Source: Luscinia megarhynchos
Lineage: Eukaryota; Chordata; Aves; Passeriformes; Turdidae
Length of the DNA stretch: 64,000 bases
NCBI GenBank assembly: GCA_034336665.1
Contig: CM067590.1
Coordinates: 4,686,459-4,750,458, forward strand
Direction: 5' to 3'
Shown in pieces: positions 1 to 19,520 of the stretch (positions within the stretch are counted from its first letter, which is position 1; each line of letters opens with the position of its first letter). Position numbers and translations under genes: made by a program. Under the pieces are notes generated by a model. The model was given only the letters and a program-made list of their open reading frames with translations, was not told the origin of the DNA and did not search any database.

Positions 1-1150
1 GTCACCGCGGTGCCGCAGCCATCGGCCCCGGCGCAGCCGCTCTGCGCAGCGAGCGCGTCTGTTCCCGACCCCCTCTGGCGTCACACGGGCGGGGGGGACA
101 GTCGCACCCACGCGTGCTCAGGGGGCTCCCGCGGGGTCACGGGCCCGGGAGGGAGTCCTGCTCCCGACCCTGCTGCCCACTGGCAGTGCTGGCCCGCGGG
201 GACAGAGGGGCGTGACCCCCTGCTCTGTCCCCCTCCCCGGCACTGGGCTGAGCTCTGCCCCCACTCGTGACCTGTGTGTGGGGCTGCTCAGGGGGATCCC
301 CCTCCCCTGCCATCAGCGTCCTGAACACGGAGCGTCCTTGTCCCCGGTGCAGGGGGTCCCCGAGAGGTGCCCCTGTCTTTGGGTGTCCCCGTCCCTGCGC
401 CCAAGTCTGAAGGCGGAGGGAATTGGGGTGCCTGGGGGGTGCCGTTGTCCCCCTAAAATAGTGCAGGGGGGTCTGAGGGATGCGGGGGGTGCCCTCCTTT
501 GTGGGTGCAATTTGGGGGGGACTGGGGATGCCCCTGTCCCTGGGTGCAGCACAGGGGGTGGCAGGGGGGTCCTTGCCCTGGGGTGCAGCACAGGGGGGTG
601 CCAGGTGTGGGGGCGCAGGGACCCTTCCGAGCAGCGTCCCCAGCCTCTCCCGCACCACTGAGGGTGCCGGGGGTCCCGGTCCCCGCAGCAGCACAGAAGG
701 TGTCCCGGTGCAGCGAGGGGGGGTGCCCGAGGGGGTGCGGTGTCCCCGAGGGGATCCGGGGGCGTCTGGGGTGTCCCCTTCGGGAGGCTGTTTCCCCAGT
801 GAGTACCCGGGGGGTCTTTGTGTCTCCAGTGGGAATTGGGGGTGTCCGGGGGGCTGTTTGAGTGTCTGGGGGGCTGTTTGTGCCCCCGCTGCTGCACGGG
901 GGGTTGTGGCCGGGGGGCTGCACTGGGGAGGTGTTCCCGTCCCCGGAGTGTGCCCGGGGCTCTGGGGTGTCCCGGGGGGTCGGGGGGTCGGTGTCCCCGG
1001 TGGGTGCCAGGAGTGGGGGTATTTGTGACTGCGGGGGTGTTTGTGTCCCCGGCGGGTGTCGCTCCCGGGGGGTGTCGGTGACCGGGGGGCGGGCTGTTTG
1101 TGTCCCCCGGCGGGGTGTCCCCGGTGCCGGGCGCGGCGGGGGTGTCGCGG
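1..1150. other. GC-rich 5' flank of MKNK2, no gene seen
   Basis: Very G-rich on the plus strand, with irregular repeats of a GGGGTGTCCCCGGGG-like motif between about 420 and 1130. Open frames run through it on both strands only because GC-rich DNA has few stop codons; none has a recognisable protein signature. It probably holds distal promoter sequence of MKNK2. By human synteny, MOB3A would lie further left. Confidence 0.6.
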
Positions 1151-1200
1151 GCCGGGGGCGGGGCGGGGCGGGGCGGGGCGGGGCCGCGCCGATAAAGGCG
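1150..1200 (+). promoter_or_regulatory. MKNK2: MKNK2 core promoter: GC-box array
   Basis: A run of overlapping GGGGCGGGGC boxes (Sp1/KLF type) spans about 1155-1185. It is followed by an A/T island, GATAAAGG, at 1191-1198, the only TATA-like element nearby. The surroundings are dense in CpG. Position just upstream of the inferred noncoding first exon supports promoter function; the start site itself is inferred. Confidence 0.55.
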
Positions 1201-1538
1201 GCGGGGGCGGGGGCGGCGCGTCCCCCCCGGCGGCGGCGGAGCGGCGCGGAGCGGAGCGGGCGGCGGTGCGGGCTGCGGTACCACCAGCAGCGGCGGCTCT
1301 GCGGGGCCGCGCCGGTGAGCGCCGCCCGGGGGCTCGGGGGGTCCGGCCGGGGCCCGGGGGGCCGCAGCCGCCTGAGCTCCCCTCCTCTCCCCCGCAGGTC
1401 TCGGCCACCCCCGGACTCCCTCCGGCTCTGCCCGTCCCTCCGCCTCCCTCCCCCCATCCCCCTTTTTTTATTTTTTTATTTTGCCGCCCCCCCTCATTTC
1501 TCCCAGCAACGCCGCCCCCCGCCCCCCCCCGCAGCAAG
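1201..1538 (+). other. MKNK2: MKNK2 5'UTR with an 82-bp intron
   Basis: A likely noncoding exon 1 ends at 1314 (GCCG followed by GTGAGC). A pyrimidine-rich CCCGCAG acceptor ends at 1396, so exon 2 would run from 1397 through the start codon. A second acceptor-like CCCGCAG at about 1528-1534, just before the ATG, could give a shorter leader. The transcription start is not determined. The start context (AAGATGG, A at -3 and G at +4) is strong. Confidence 0.5.
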
Positions 1539-9381
<7,843 letters not shown>

Positions 9382-11725
9382 GCGGTGCCCCTCGCACCTG
9401 CTGTACCCCCTGTCCCTCCTTCTCCTCCTTTCTTTCTTCCCCTTCCCCCCCAGCCCCACCGTTTCTGGCTAGTGACAAGATCAGGACTCGTCCCTGTGGC
9501 TGGTTTCCAAGGTTTTGCTGATCTTGTAGGTCTGCGGGTGGGAGGGTTTGTTTAAAATCTCTCTTTTTTTAAAGGTATTAAATCAAGTGTGAGGTTGCTT
9601 CACCCAGGGCACACTCAAGGACATCTGACAGACACACAGACTTTTGTTTCCTGGCTCTTGGTTTCTCCTCTGACATTTTCCCCCCTCCCTGACACCAAAG
9701 GACTCCTTGTATCCGCGGCTGCTTTGACGATTTCAGCTCATTTCATACTGTGAACAAAAGACCCTCGGTCGTGTTGTCAACAACGGGAGTTACATTTTAA
9801 CCTCGTCCCTCCCCTCGGAGCTGCAGGTTTCTCTCTGATGTTGGGGTAGATCCCACAAAAGCCCCTTCCTGGGGGTCCTGTGCTCGGGGGTGTCCCAGCT
9901 CTGCTCCAGGGGGACACAGTGGGTGCTGTGCAGGGAACTGCTCGGGCTGGGGAGAGACGGTGCCAGCAAGGGAGCAGCGCCCAACCCGCCCTCTCTCCTC
10001 AGCATCCTGCTTCCAGAATAAGCTATTCACCTCTCATTTTCTTTTTGCACCCTTTTTTTCTTTTTTTTTTTTTCCCATTTTTAATTACTGTTGGTTTTAA
10101 ACTGCCAGCTGTGCTTCTCTACAGGGCATGGAGAAATGTCTTCCTTTCCTCCCACGCTCTGGCTGGCGGCTCCCCAGGGAATGCATGGGCATCCAGGGCT
10201 GTGCTCTTGTGCCAGGTCAGGTGTTGCACCCCAGGTTTTGGAAGGGCTGGTGCCCTTGGGGAGGTGCAAGGGGGATGAGGTGTTCAGGGTGGCCAGAGCA
10301 GCCAGATACACTCTGGGAACTGTGCTCTGTGGAAAGCAAGGACCCCCTTAAAGAGCACTGGGACCTGCTGCAGGACAGTGAGACCTGCCATGGCTTTGGG
10401 CTGGCCCCGAGGCTGCCGTGGCAGGAGGGTCAGGGGGCACAGAGGGTGCCCAGTGCCCCAGGGGTGCCAGTGGGTGAGCAGCCAGGCTGGTGGCAGCACC
10501 CAAAGACCAGAGTGTGAGGGAACAGCCTGGGGACAGCTCGGGCTGTGGGGCTGGGAGGGTTGGGGCCGGGGCAGCAGGGTCTGCAGCAGTCGGAGAGCGC
10601 TGGTGTGCGCGGTCCCGCGCGTGCACGTGTGTTCGGTGTGCATTGTCCTTTCCTTGGAGTTTGCTTCGGGGTGGGCAGGACTCGGGATGCTGAGTTGTGG
10701 TGAGGCCCTTGGCTGGTTTCTGGGTCTGTCCCTGCCCGTGCTCGGGGCTGTCCTGGCCTCCAGCTGTCCCCAGTGCCTCCAGATCCCCCTGACACCCCCT
10801 GCTCCCTGCCACAGGCTCTGCTTTGGGCTGTGCCATCAAGCTGCACCTGCTGCCAGCCCCCATCCTGCTGGGAGGGCAGTGCCCCCTTCATAGCCACCTC
10901 CTGTCCCTGCCCACTCAGTGCTTTGAGCTTTATATTTTGCAAAAGCAGCCTCGGCCCATCATGTGCACAGGTGAGGGTTTGGGAGCTCTGAGCTGGGGAA
11001 CAGACTTCCCTGGGTCTTCAGCTGAAGACAGTCGCTGTCTCTGGAAAAAAAAAAAAAAGTTCTCCTTTTTATTTTACGACTGCTGACAGCAATACTATGC
11101 AATATATGTTGTTTTTTGTTTCAGGGAGGTGTGTGTGAGTTACCTTGGGAGATGATGATCTCGGGTGTTGATGGAGTTTTTAGGGCAGGGGCCATCTTCT
11201 CTCACCCTTCCCAGCCTTTCTGCTGACCCAGGGAGGTCGGGGAGGATGACTCCATCCCCATCCACCCCCCAAAACTGCCTCGCACTTGCGATCTCCCTCT
11301 CCCCCGTGTGTCCCCGTCCCGCCGTGCCGGGTGGGGAGGAGCAAGGCAGTGCTGAGGGGAGTGCCCCCCGCAGGCACCGGGACACCCTGGAGAGGCCTCC
11401 TTTAACAGAAAGGAAAAAAAAAAATCCATCTTGATTGTACATTGTTACTTTTTATAGCTTATTTTGTTTTATCAGTTGTAGATAATTCCTTGTTGTCTTA
11501 TATTAAGAAATACTTGAATGATGTACAGTACGCGATGCCTTGAGCTGGTATTGTGAAGCTATTGTCGATGCTGCACGCCGCAGCCTTTTTTTAAAAAACA
11601 AAACAAATCATGGGAAGGGGATGGCAGGGGGATGTCTCCAAAACTGATCTGTCCCCCGTGCTGCTTTTGTTGGCAAACTGAGTTTCCCCTTTTTCCCCAC
11701 GAGTAAGAGCGATCTCTTTTATATC

Positions 11726-11733
11726 TGTATATA
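11726..11733 (+). promoter_or_regulatory. Pumilio-type element in MKNK2 3'UTR
   Basis: TGTATATA matches the PUM-binding consensus UGUANAUA exactly, in the mRNA sense. An 8-mer is short, so function is only a possibility. Confidence 0.35.
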
Positions 11734-12525
11734 TATAAGTACACCACGCACTCTGGGGAAGGCCTGGGTGACCCTGCCTGTGTCCCATGGGTGTCCTTGG
11801 CCAGGGATGCGCAGCTAGAAGATGCTGTGGGAGTTTGTGGGAGTTGGAGGATGTGCTGGGAGCATCCGAGCTCGGCCTGGGCTGGGCTTCACGTTTTGGG
11901 TGGGGTTTGCCTTGGACCCGGCGCTCCTGGTGCGCTACTCGGGGTGTGACCCGCGGCCGGGTCTGTGCGTTGCTAGAGAATCTTTAAATGCCTCCAGAGC
12001 TGGGGATCGACTGGAAAACCTCCAGCCTGGCTTGTGGCAGCGCTGGGCACCCAGAGGTGCCCCGCAGGGCAGGGATGGCTGGGACACCCTCGTGCCAGGG
12101 CCCGACGTCCCCTCCCCGCTGCCAGCAGCTCTCCCGGGCGGTTTCCAGACAGATGCTCCCCTGCTCCAGCACCAGCGACCCCCTCTCGCCAATCCCTTCT
12201 TCCTCCTCTTCTCTTTCCAAACTTTTCCCCCCTATAGAGCATCTATCTTGGAAACCAACTTCAAAATTTTTTTTTTTTTTTTTAAGCTGGAAATGTTAAG
12301 TGTTTTCACTTCCTCTCCTTCCCCCCCACCCTTCCTCCAGCCAACTAACTCGACTTAGAACTGGTTAGAAACGTTTACTGTGAAGCTAACTCTTTTTTTA
12401 TCAAACCAGGAGAAACTTTCTCCACTTTACAATTGATGAAGACTGCCAAAGCTGGTTCAACAAGAGTCACGTTAACGCACTGTTGGTTTGTGCAACAGCA
12501 GCCTCTGCTTGGGGGCTGGCTGGGA

Positions 12526-12531
12526 AATAAA
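12526..12531 (+). terminator. MKNK2: Proximal poly(A) signal of MKNK2
   Basis: AATAAA in the sense strand, 12 nt before a long A-rich tract (12543-12580). The tract could be a genuine cleavage neighbourhood or an internal-priming trap for oligo-dT libraries. Confidence 0.4.
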
Positions 12532-12694
12532 AATGAAAATATTAAAAAAAAAAAACAAAAACAAAAAAGAAAAAAAACCACACAAAAAGAAGCACTTTAC
12601 TGTATGTACCAGGTGACCTGATACAGCTGAATTGAAGTTTTCCTTTATAACAATTGTTGATGCCAGAATTTTGTATTCTGTTTTGTAAGAATTT

Positions 12695-12700
12695 AATAAA
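12695..12700 (+). terminator. MKNK2: Distal poly(A) signal of MKNK2
   Basis: AATAAA followed about 15 nt later by a CA (GAGACCTACATGG) and then a G/T-rich stretch (GGTGGGCAGGTGGCTGTGG). This is the classical arrangement of a cleavage site with a downstream element. Sequence character changes to GC-rich intergenic DNA immediately after. Confidence 0.7.
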
Positions 12701-12715
12701 AATGCATTGAGACCT

Positions 12716-14312
12716 ACATGGTGGGCAGGTGGCTGTGGCAGCTGTGACAAGTTGGGGGGGTGATTGGGCAAGTTGAGGGAGGTGGGTGGCACTCCATCCA
12801 GGGGCTCCTCCCCTCATAATCCTTCCAACTTTCACTTGTTCCTTGCCAGCCTGCTGCTGGCCCCTGGGGGCTGGGAGAGTGGCTGGGGTGGGATGCCAGG
12901 AATAGGGGCTGGCAGTGGCTCAGGCCCTGACTCACTTTTCCCAGCAGCATGGTGTGATCCTCTCCATCCCAGTGGGAGCCAGAGGCCACGGGGCAGGGCT
13001 GTGCTCCCTGCCAGCTGCACCCAGTGGCCTTGGGGCTGCCCTGGCACCCCCAGAGACACTCCCTGGCCATCCTCCCACCCCTCCATGGCTCATGGGGCAC
13101 AGTGGAGACACTCAGGCAAGAGGAAAGTGTGGTGGGGTAGGGAAGGCAGAGAGGACGGGAGACAGGGGTGTAGAGGCCCTGCTGAGCTTTCTTACACAAA
13201 GCAAGAGCTTGTGGAATTAAAGAAATTAAAACCCCTGAGTTTTCCATCCCTGCTGCTGTGCTGAGGGATGGAGCTGGGTCCCTGTGGGTGCTATTGCCAG
13301 GGTGCTGCTGCTCTGGCAGAACCCCACCCAAGGCACCCCTGGTTTGGGGAGTGGGCTGTGGGCTCTGCCACGGACCAGCTGCTGCTCCCTGCTCTGAGCT
13401 GAGACAGCCCCACTGCAGCACTGCTGAGAATCCAGGCTCACTGCTTGGTAAATGCTGCAGCTGCTTCTTGCAGTGTGTGGATCAGGCCAGGATGGCTCCA
13501 GAAGTCTCCATTCCCTGGCTGTTCCAGGACAGCATGTGGTGAGAACAGAGCTGGGGTTCCCTGCATGCAGAGGGTGAGGAGCATTTCCCATCCCATGGTG
13601 CTGTTCCTGCCTCTGTTGAACAAAGCCATTGCTCCCTCCTGGGCCTGGGACCATGAGCTGGTGACCCTGGACATTCTAGGAGCATCCAGCTCTTGGCTCT
13701 TCTTCTTTTCTTGCATGTTGTTTCACCATCACTGGGCCCTCAGCTGTGTGCTCCAGAAATCCTTCCCCTCCTGCTTTTTGCTCAAGGGCTATCCTGCAGA
13801 CAATCCTCCTTCCAAGATTCTAGGTGGATGCCAGACAGGTGTGTCAAAGGCAGCTTTGCTGCAGATGCTACTTTAACTTTAAATCTCTGAAATCCCTTTG
13901 CATGGTCCCTCTTCTCCCCCTTCCCCAGTTGCCCCAACCCCAGAAAGCGCCTGGAAGCTGGAAACCATTCTTGAGCACGTGCAGAGAAGGGCAGCTCTGA
14001 AAATAACCCAGCGCTGGGTTAAAATAACCTGTGCTGCTCTGGTGCCTGAGCATCAGCCCAAAATAGGCTCTGCTGGGACAAGGACGCTATAAATACCCTG
14101 GTGTGGATTTGCATTGGAGAAAAACCCTGCAGGAGCATGAGCAGCACGATGCTGCCCACGCTGGCCCAGAGGGAAGCAGAGCCACTGGGGTGGCCTGGCT
14201 GATGCAGGGTCAGGCTCTGGGTGACGTGTGGCTTGTGCCAGGCTGCCTGTCCTCAGGATTGAACGGAGCCGTCAGGTCACGGCTGGATCTGAGCGGCCAC
14301 AGCGCTGGGGGG
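12716..14312. other. Intergenic DNA, no gene seen
   Basis: Mixed-composition sequence with no reading frame resembling a known protein, no RNA gene recognised and no repeat identified by eye. Confidence 0.5.
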
Positions 14313-14832
14313 TGTCAGGGTCCACACCACATGCAGAGTCCTGATAGGTCCTTTTAGGCATCTCAAAGCACAAAACATACAGCAGGGGACAAAACCAGTT
14401 TACTTTGCAAAAATGCACCTTTATTTAGTGCCAACCAAATGCGATAGAGGGACAGGAAATAGAGAGAGAGAAGGGTTGGGACACAGCTACCAAACGGGCA
14501 GACAATCCTCGTGGAACCAGCCAATAGATGTCCGTTGCCATCCGGGGAGATCTCGGCGTCTTTATTTTGAGGATGTCTTTTATAGTCTTTTCCAAAAGCG
14601 AGTGGCTTCTGGCCAAAAGGTGGGAAGATTTATGGGCTATTGTATGTGGAGATCGTTGCTCCAAGAAACAGGTGGAAACAGGACGCTACAGCCAGTGCCC
14701 TGCACCACGGCAAGCTCCAGGCACGCCAACAGCCCTTGTGACCAGTTCATTGTTCTCACCTGTGGGAACTTAACTAGCCATAAACCAGTCTGAGAAACCG
14801 GCCCTGGTTGAAATGGGCAGTACCTGAGAACA
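14313..14832 (-). mobile_element. Solo LTR of an endogenous retrovirus-like element (minus strand)
   Basis: Read on the minus strand, the 520-bp unit begins TGTTCTCAGG and ends CCCTGACA, the TG...CA ends of a long terminal repeat. It contains a TATA box (CTATAAAAGAC, near 14580), a nearby AATAAA (about 14557-14562) and a second AATAAA (14420-14425). No gag, pol or env frame flanks it, so it looks like a solo LTR left by recombination. I could not identify a matching target-site duplication, so the ends may be off by several bases. Family assignment was not possible. Confidence 0.65.
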
Positions 14833-17330
14833 ATCACTTGGCGTTCCTCCCATCCCTGGCCAGGCCTTTAAACTGCAGTTCCAGGGCTCTTCTCAGGCCT
14901 CAGGTGAGGGTCGCTGGGCAGAACAAACCCGAGGCTTTAGATGGACTCTTTACAGGTGGCCAGCAGGGTCACATCTGGCTTCAGCCCAGGGCAGCGAGGC
15001 AGCTGGGCAGGAGCAAAGATGAAGTGTCCTCAGTGTTTTGGGTCTGAGCCTGGCTCTGCTGGTGACAGATGATCTGGGTGATTAGCCAACATTTTGATGC
15101 AATATCTACCCAAGAAACCACCCTGGAGTGAGTGACATGCATTCCCTCAGACCAGGCCACTCTCCTGAACCCCCCAGCCCACACTGAGCAATGCAGAGTG
15201 GGAGGTGTGAAGTGTGTTTTAATGCAAAGCAGCTGTTTCTGATTTAAAAAAAAATATTTTTCTTGTTGTGCTTTTAAACTGCTTTCTGGGATGGTGCAGA
15301 GAAGGAAAGAATTCCTGTGCATTTTGCAAAGAATCATTTCTCCTATCCAGGCAACCCAAAGAAACCGGTGTGGGGTGGTTTTTTGGTAGGATGTGCCATT
15401 TTGGTGGCATTTTTGACTGGTGTGTGCTGGTTCTCCCTCTGAAGTAATCTCAGGGAGTGAGTGATGTGAGCCCAGCAGAGCCCAGCACACGCTGGCCTTG
15501 CCTGTGTTTCCCTGTGCCCCAGGAGCCTCAGTGGCACTGGCACAGCATGGCACGTGTTTCCTGCCCTGTCTGGAAAAGGCCTTGGTCAGCCTTGTTTGTG
15601 GTTTTGGATGGTGAAGTGTGAACTTTGGAGAGCCACGGGGTGCAGGTGTGGCTTTCCCACAGGATTCCAGCTCTGGGTGGAATTGCACGGGCAATGGGAG
15701 CTGTGGGCAGCAGAAGCAGAGCAGGGTCAGAGCTGTGCCCATGGCTGGAGTGGGCCCTGGGCCTTGTGAGTCACTTCTCAGCTGGCTGGAGGTTTAGATC
15801 AAGGCTTGGTGCCAAGGCACAGGCTTTGGCAGGTGCCACTTTGCCCTCCTCTGGCTCACACTGGGATGTCTCTGCCCTGCAGTCTTGCTTGGAGCTTCCT
15901 TCCATCCTAAAATGCCTCCTTTGAGGTGAGTTGCTCAGCCAGGGCAGAGCTGCCTCTGCCTGGCTTTTGCTGAGAATACACATTTCCAACTTCTGTTGGA
16001 GCACACATGCTAAATGTTTTTTCTGCCTCCACAAGGTGAAGAAAGGCCTGATGTTCTCTGCTATCCAGCTCTGAGCATTCCAGTCCCACTGGTTTCGTTC
16101 CAGCTGCTTGTAGCCTTCCTCCAGCCCTGGATGGGGTCAGCCTTCATCCCACCAGCTGAACCCCAGCAATTTCCCTGCCCAGTGCTACTGCTGGGGTGAG
16201 GCTTTTGCTCAGCCTGTGAATGGCCCAGTGCCACCGGCCTGTGCCCAGTGCCTGACCTCTGAAGGAATCTGGTGGCTACCAGACCCAGAAATAATGATGC
16301 TGGGGCTTTTACAGGAGCTTTTGTTCTCAGGTTTGGTTTTGGGATTGTAAAGTCTCCTGTGTGACACGTCTCTTTATTTCTGTGGTCTAGCACACCACTG
16401 ATCACCGTGGTGTTGGTGCTGGGTCGCTGCAGCAAACCCTCACCCCACCCCACAGCGCCACGGGGAGTGTCCCACACAGATCTCTGGGCCATTATCGCTG
16501 ATCTCTACGACACTGTTTCCCTGCAGTGGTCCCGAGTTAAGCTTCTAGCTCCTGCCACAACACAAATCACCTTGAGTTAGTTCTCCACAGGCTGAATAAC
16601 CAGGATCAGCCTGATGCAGGGTGGCAGAGCTGGCACAGCGAGCATGGCACAGAGCAGGCTGGTGGTGCTGGGAAGATCAGGATTGAACGGGTGCGGAATC
16701 CCTTCTCCAAGTGATGGAGAAGCTCCTGTCCCCCCCGGCAGGCACACCCACTGCCCGGAGGCACCACAGTTTGTCGAGGATGAATTTGCTGGGATTTTGG
16801 AGCAGGGAATGCTATGGTGAAGAAGCTTCAGCCTCCACCAGCAGCATGGGCTGGGCTGGATGATCCTGCACCTCCCAGGCAGGGCAGGAGCCCCTCAGGG
16901 GCGCTCCCGGAGCTGGAGAGGTGCGGGATCACACAGCCAGTGCTCCCCCAGTGCTTGGGACACGGCTCCAGGCCATTCCTGCCAGCCACCAGACACGTCC
17001 GGCCATCCAGCCGGGCACAGCGAGTCTCCAGCTCCCTCTAATGTTCCTGGCCCGAAAGGAGCATCCGCAAGCAGGACAGGTCTGAGCAGGGAGCGGGCGG
17101 GCGGCCAGGCTGCACGGCCCCGAGGGAAAAGTGTGACGCTGAAATGCGCGGCCAGAAAGGTGGGAGTGATGTGCCGAGCAAATGGTGTTAAAGAGTAAAG
17201 GATGCAGCGTTTTAAGAGAGAATACAGCTGTACCAAATGCCTGGTTGTTATTAATAAATGAAAGATTTCACAGGAAAAACGACTATTCCTCTGAAAAATA
17301 CTATTTCTAATACTTTAAATAGATACTCTA
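14833..17330. other. Intergenic DNA, no gene seen
   Basis: No recognisable coding exon, RNA gene or tandem repeat. One AG/GT-bounded segment (about 15882-15925) could be an exon of a noncoding transcript but is too short to support. Confidence 0.45.
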
Positions 17331-17334
17331 AAAT

Positions 17335-17475
17335 GTTGTGCTTCCAGCCCTGGAAATGTTCAAAAAACATGTGGTGACATGGTTTAGTGCTGCTGGGGTT
17401 ACAGTTTGGACTTGATCTTAAAAATGTTTTCCAGTATTAATGATTCTATGGTTCTGTGGTTCTCTGATTCTAAAG
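17335..17475 (+). mobile_element. CR1 LINE 3' tail fragment
   Basis: Resembles the 3' end of CR1: a 'ggaaatgttcaaaaaacatgtgg'-like segment, a 'tggacttgatct' segment and the terminal 8-bp-type repeat ATGATTCTATGGTTCTGTGG. Sense is plus. Strongly truncated, as is usual for bird CR1. Confidence 0.75.
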
Positions 17476-17740
17476 GCTCCTACTCATTCCTGTCTGCACT
17501 GGGACTGTTAGGATGAGAGCTGTGCACAGGAGTTTCCCAAACTTGTCCATGTGAAATGCAGCTTTGAAAATGCAGCAAGAAACCTGACAGCTCATAACTC
17601 AGCAGAAATGGGCATTGGTAACACGGTACAAAGGCAGGCTGGAAGCCCTCAATCAAAATCAATGGTGCAGCAGCACTGCTGTGTCCAGCCATAGTGGTTC
17701 ATGGGGAGATCCCAGAGCTGTGTGAGGGTCTGGAAGCATT

Positions 17741-17897
17741 ATCCACAAAAACAGAACACAATCCATACCAACAGCACACAATCCACACAAATAGCACACA
17801 GTCCACACAAACAGCACACAATCCACACCAACAGCACACAGTCCACACAAACAGCACACAGTTCATACAAGCAACACACAATCCATACAAACAGCAC
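17741..17897 (+). repeat. 20-bp tandem repeat, about 7 copies
   Basis: Unit CAGCACACAATCCACACAAA with substitutions, in head-to-tail order and without length change. Open in several frames, which is a repeat artefact. Confidence 0.9.
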
Positions 17898-18157
17898 ATC
17901 CCTGTGTGCTCCAGAAGCTGTAATGCCAAGGCCCAGGAAGCAGAAGGGGCAGCCAGGCCGTCTCCCCTCTGACACATCAACTCAAGGACCACACGCCTGC
18001 TCCTGACTGGGTGTGTGTGCAGCACAGATCAGGGAATGGATAACAGAGAGAGGGGGAATGTAATTACCCTCTGAAGAATAAATCACTTTAACGGTTCAGT
18101 TACTGAGATCACAGTGAGACAGTGGCACAGCCTCTTAATTAATCTTCTGCTTTGCAG

Positions 18158-18281
18158 CTGGCTCCTGCCCCCACACCATCTCCACCTCGGCTGCCTGGCA
18201 AGGAGATGCCATCGATGGGGACAACCCTGGCCAGTGGTTTCTGGTTGAGCAGGTCCAGCAGGAGCAGCAGGGCATGACCAG
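18158..18281 (+). other. Exon-like segment of unknown origin
   Basis: A 124-nt segment has a good acceptor on its left (AATTAATCTTCTGCTTTGCAG) and a consensus donor on its right (ACCAG then GTGAGG). One frame is open throughout (2 nt, 40 codons, 2 nt), reading roughly from GSCPHTISTSAAWQGD to EQVQQEQQGMT. I do not recognise the peptide. No partner exon could be linked with confidence. It may be an orphan or noncoding-RNA exon, or chance. Confidence 0.3.
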
Positions 18282-18649
18282 GTGAGGGCTTCCAGGTTTG
18301 TGCAGGGTAACACCTGTGGTGGGCCTGGTAATGTGGTGTCCTGTGGTGCTCCAGGCCTGTGTTAGCAGCAGCAGCTAGTAACTCCCGAGCTTATTATGGT
18401 GATGAATTGCTGGGCATGAAGCAGGGATCTGGGGATGCTGGAGGCCTGTGTCTGCTGCAGAGGAATGGCTGGTGTGTGAAAAGGGAAACCCCACCTTTCA
18501 CCTTCACATGGCCCAAACCTCCCTGACTCCACACCTGCAGCACTGACCCCCTTCAGCCCTTTAACTCCCAACCTCTTCTCTGCGAATTGCACCCCCATTT
18601 CTCATCCCTTCACAAAGGCTCTCTGAGCTCCCTCATCTTCCTCAGAATA

Positions 18650-19520
18650 ACCCCTTTCACAGGATGCTCATCTTATCCCTCAAAAGTTCCCCTCAGGGAT
18701 TGCTCCCCTTTGTCCTCCTGACTTTGCTCCTCGGGGAATCGCCATTATCTCCCAAACTGGTTCTCAGGAATTGCTTCTGTCACTCCCCCACACTGTTCCT
18801 CAAGGAACCTTATCCCTCAAAACTGCCTCTCAGGGATTGCTTCCCTCACTCTTGCCCCCCTCATTGCTCCTCGGGGAATCACTCCCTTTTCCTTGCTCCT
18901 CAGAGATGGCCCCTTTCACCTCATCCTCCTCAGAGACTGCTCCCTCATCCCCAGAACTGCCCCTCAAGGATTGCTCCTCTTGCCACCCCCCCACGTTGCT
19001 CCTCAGGGAAATGCTCCCTTATCCTCAAAACTGTCTCTCAGGTTTGGCCCCTCATCATCTTCAGGGATTACTCCCTCACGGATCACCCCTTTACTCCCCC
19101 TCGGGGATCACCCCCTCATTCCCAAAACCATCCCTCAGGGACTGACCCTCTCGTCCTCAAGGGTTGCCCCCTTTGTCCTCCAAACTGCTCCTCAGAGACA
19201 GTCTCCCATCCTTTTCAGGGATCGTCTCCTTACTGTCCCTAAGGGATTGTTCCCTCATCCCCAAACTGTCCCCAGGGACCGCCCACCAAAATTGCCTCTC
19301 TCACTCCTCCACACTGGTTCCTCAGGGTCTCATCCTCTCTTGCCCCAAAAGTGCCCTTCAGGGATTGCTCGTCAGGGAAATGCCGCCTTACCCTCAAAAG
19401 AGCCCCTCGGGGGTCGTCCCTCAGGGATCGCCCCCTCCTCTCCTGAAGTGCTCCTCAGGGATGGATCCTCATCCTCCTCAAGGATCACCCCCTCAGGAAC
19501 CACCCCCTTAGGGATCGCCC
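18650..19520 (+). repeat. Degenerate ~33-bp repeat field, upstream block
   Basis: Roughly 25 diverged copies of a unit near 33 bp. Its core is CTCCTCAGGGATTGC, followed by a CTCCCTCATCC-like spacer and CCAAAACTG. Copies differ by many substitutions and small indels. The block runs directly into the BTBD2 CpG island. Long open frames on the plus strand derive from the repeat. Confidence 0.85.

Larger units (their letters stand above)
9382..12715 (+). other. MKNK2: MKNK2 3'UTR (about 3.3 kb)
   Basis: Follows the TGA at 9379-9381 and becomes AT-richer than the coding part. It contains T-rich tracts (about 10050-10078, 12268-12285), an A-rich tract at 12543-12580 and two canonical AATAAA signals near the end. 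No open frame with recognisable similarity is present. I looked for the alternative last exon of the short MNK2b form here and in the preceding intron and did not recognise it. Confidence 0.75.

Noticed and set aside
14413..14793. A 126-codon plus-strand frame around 14.5 kb
   Set aside because: Lies antisense within the solo LTR and shows no protein family signature.
15882..15925. Possible small exon with AG and GTGAGT borders between MKNK2 and BTBD2
   Set aside because: Only 44 nt, with no partner exon and a chance-level signal. Not listed as a feature.
18664..19511. Leu/Pro/Ser-rich open frames upstream of BTBD2 read as a separate gene
   Set aside because: They follow the ~33-bp degenerate repeat. 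No splice-linked partner or recognisable protein. The part in frame with BTBD2 beyond 19652 starts only at TTG.
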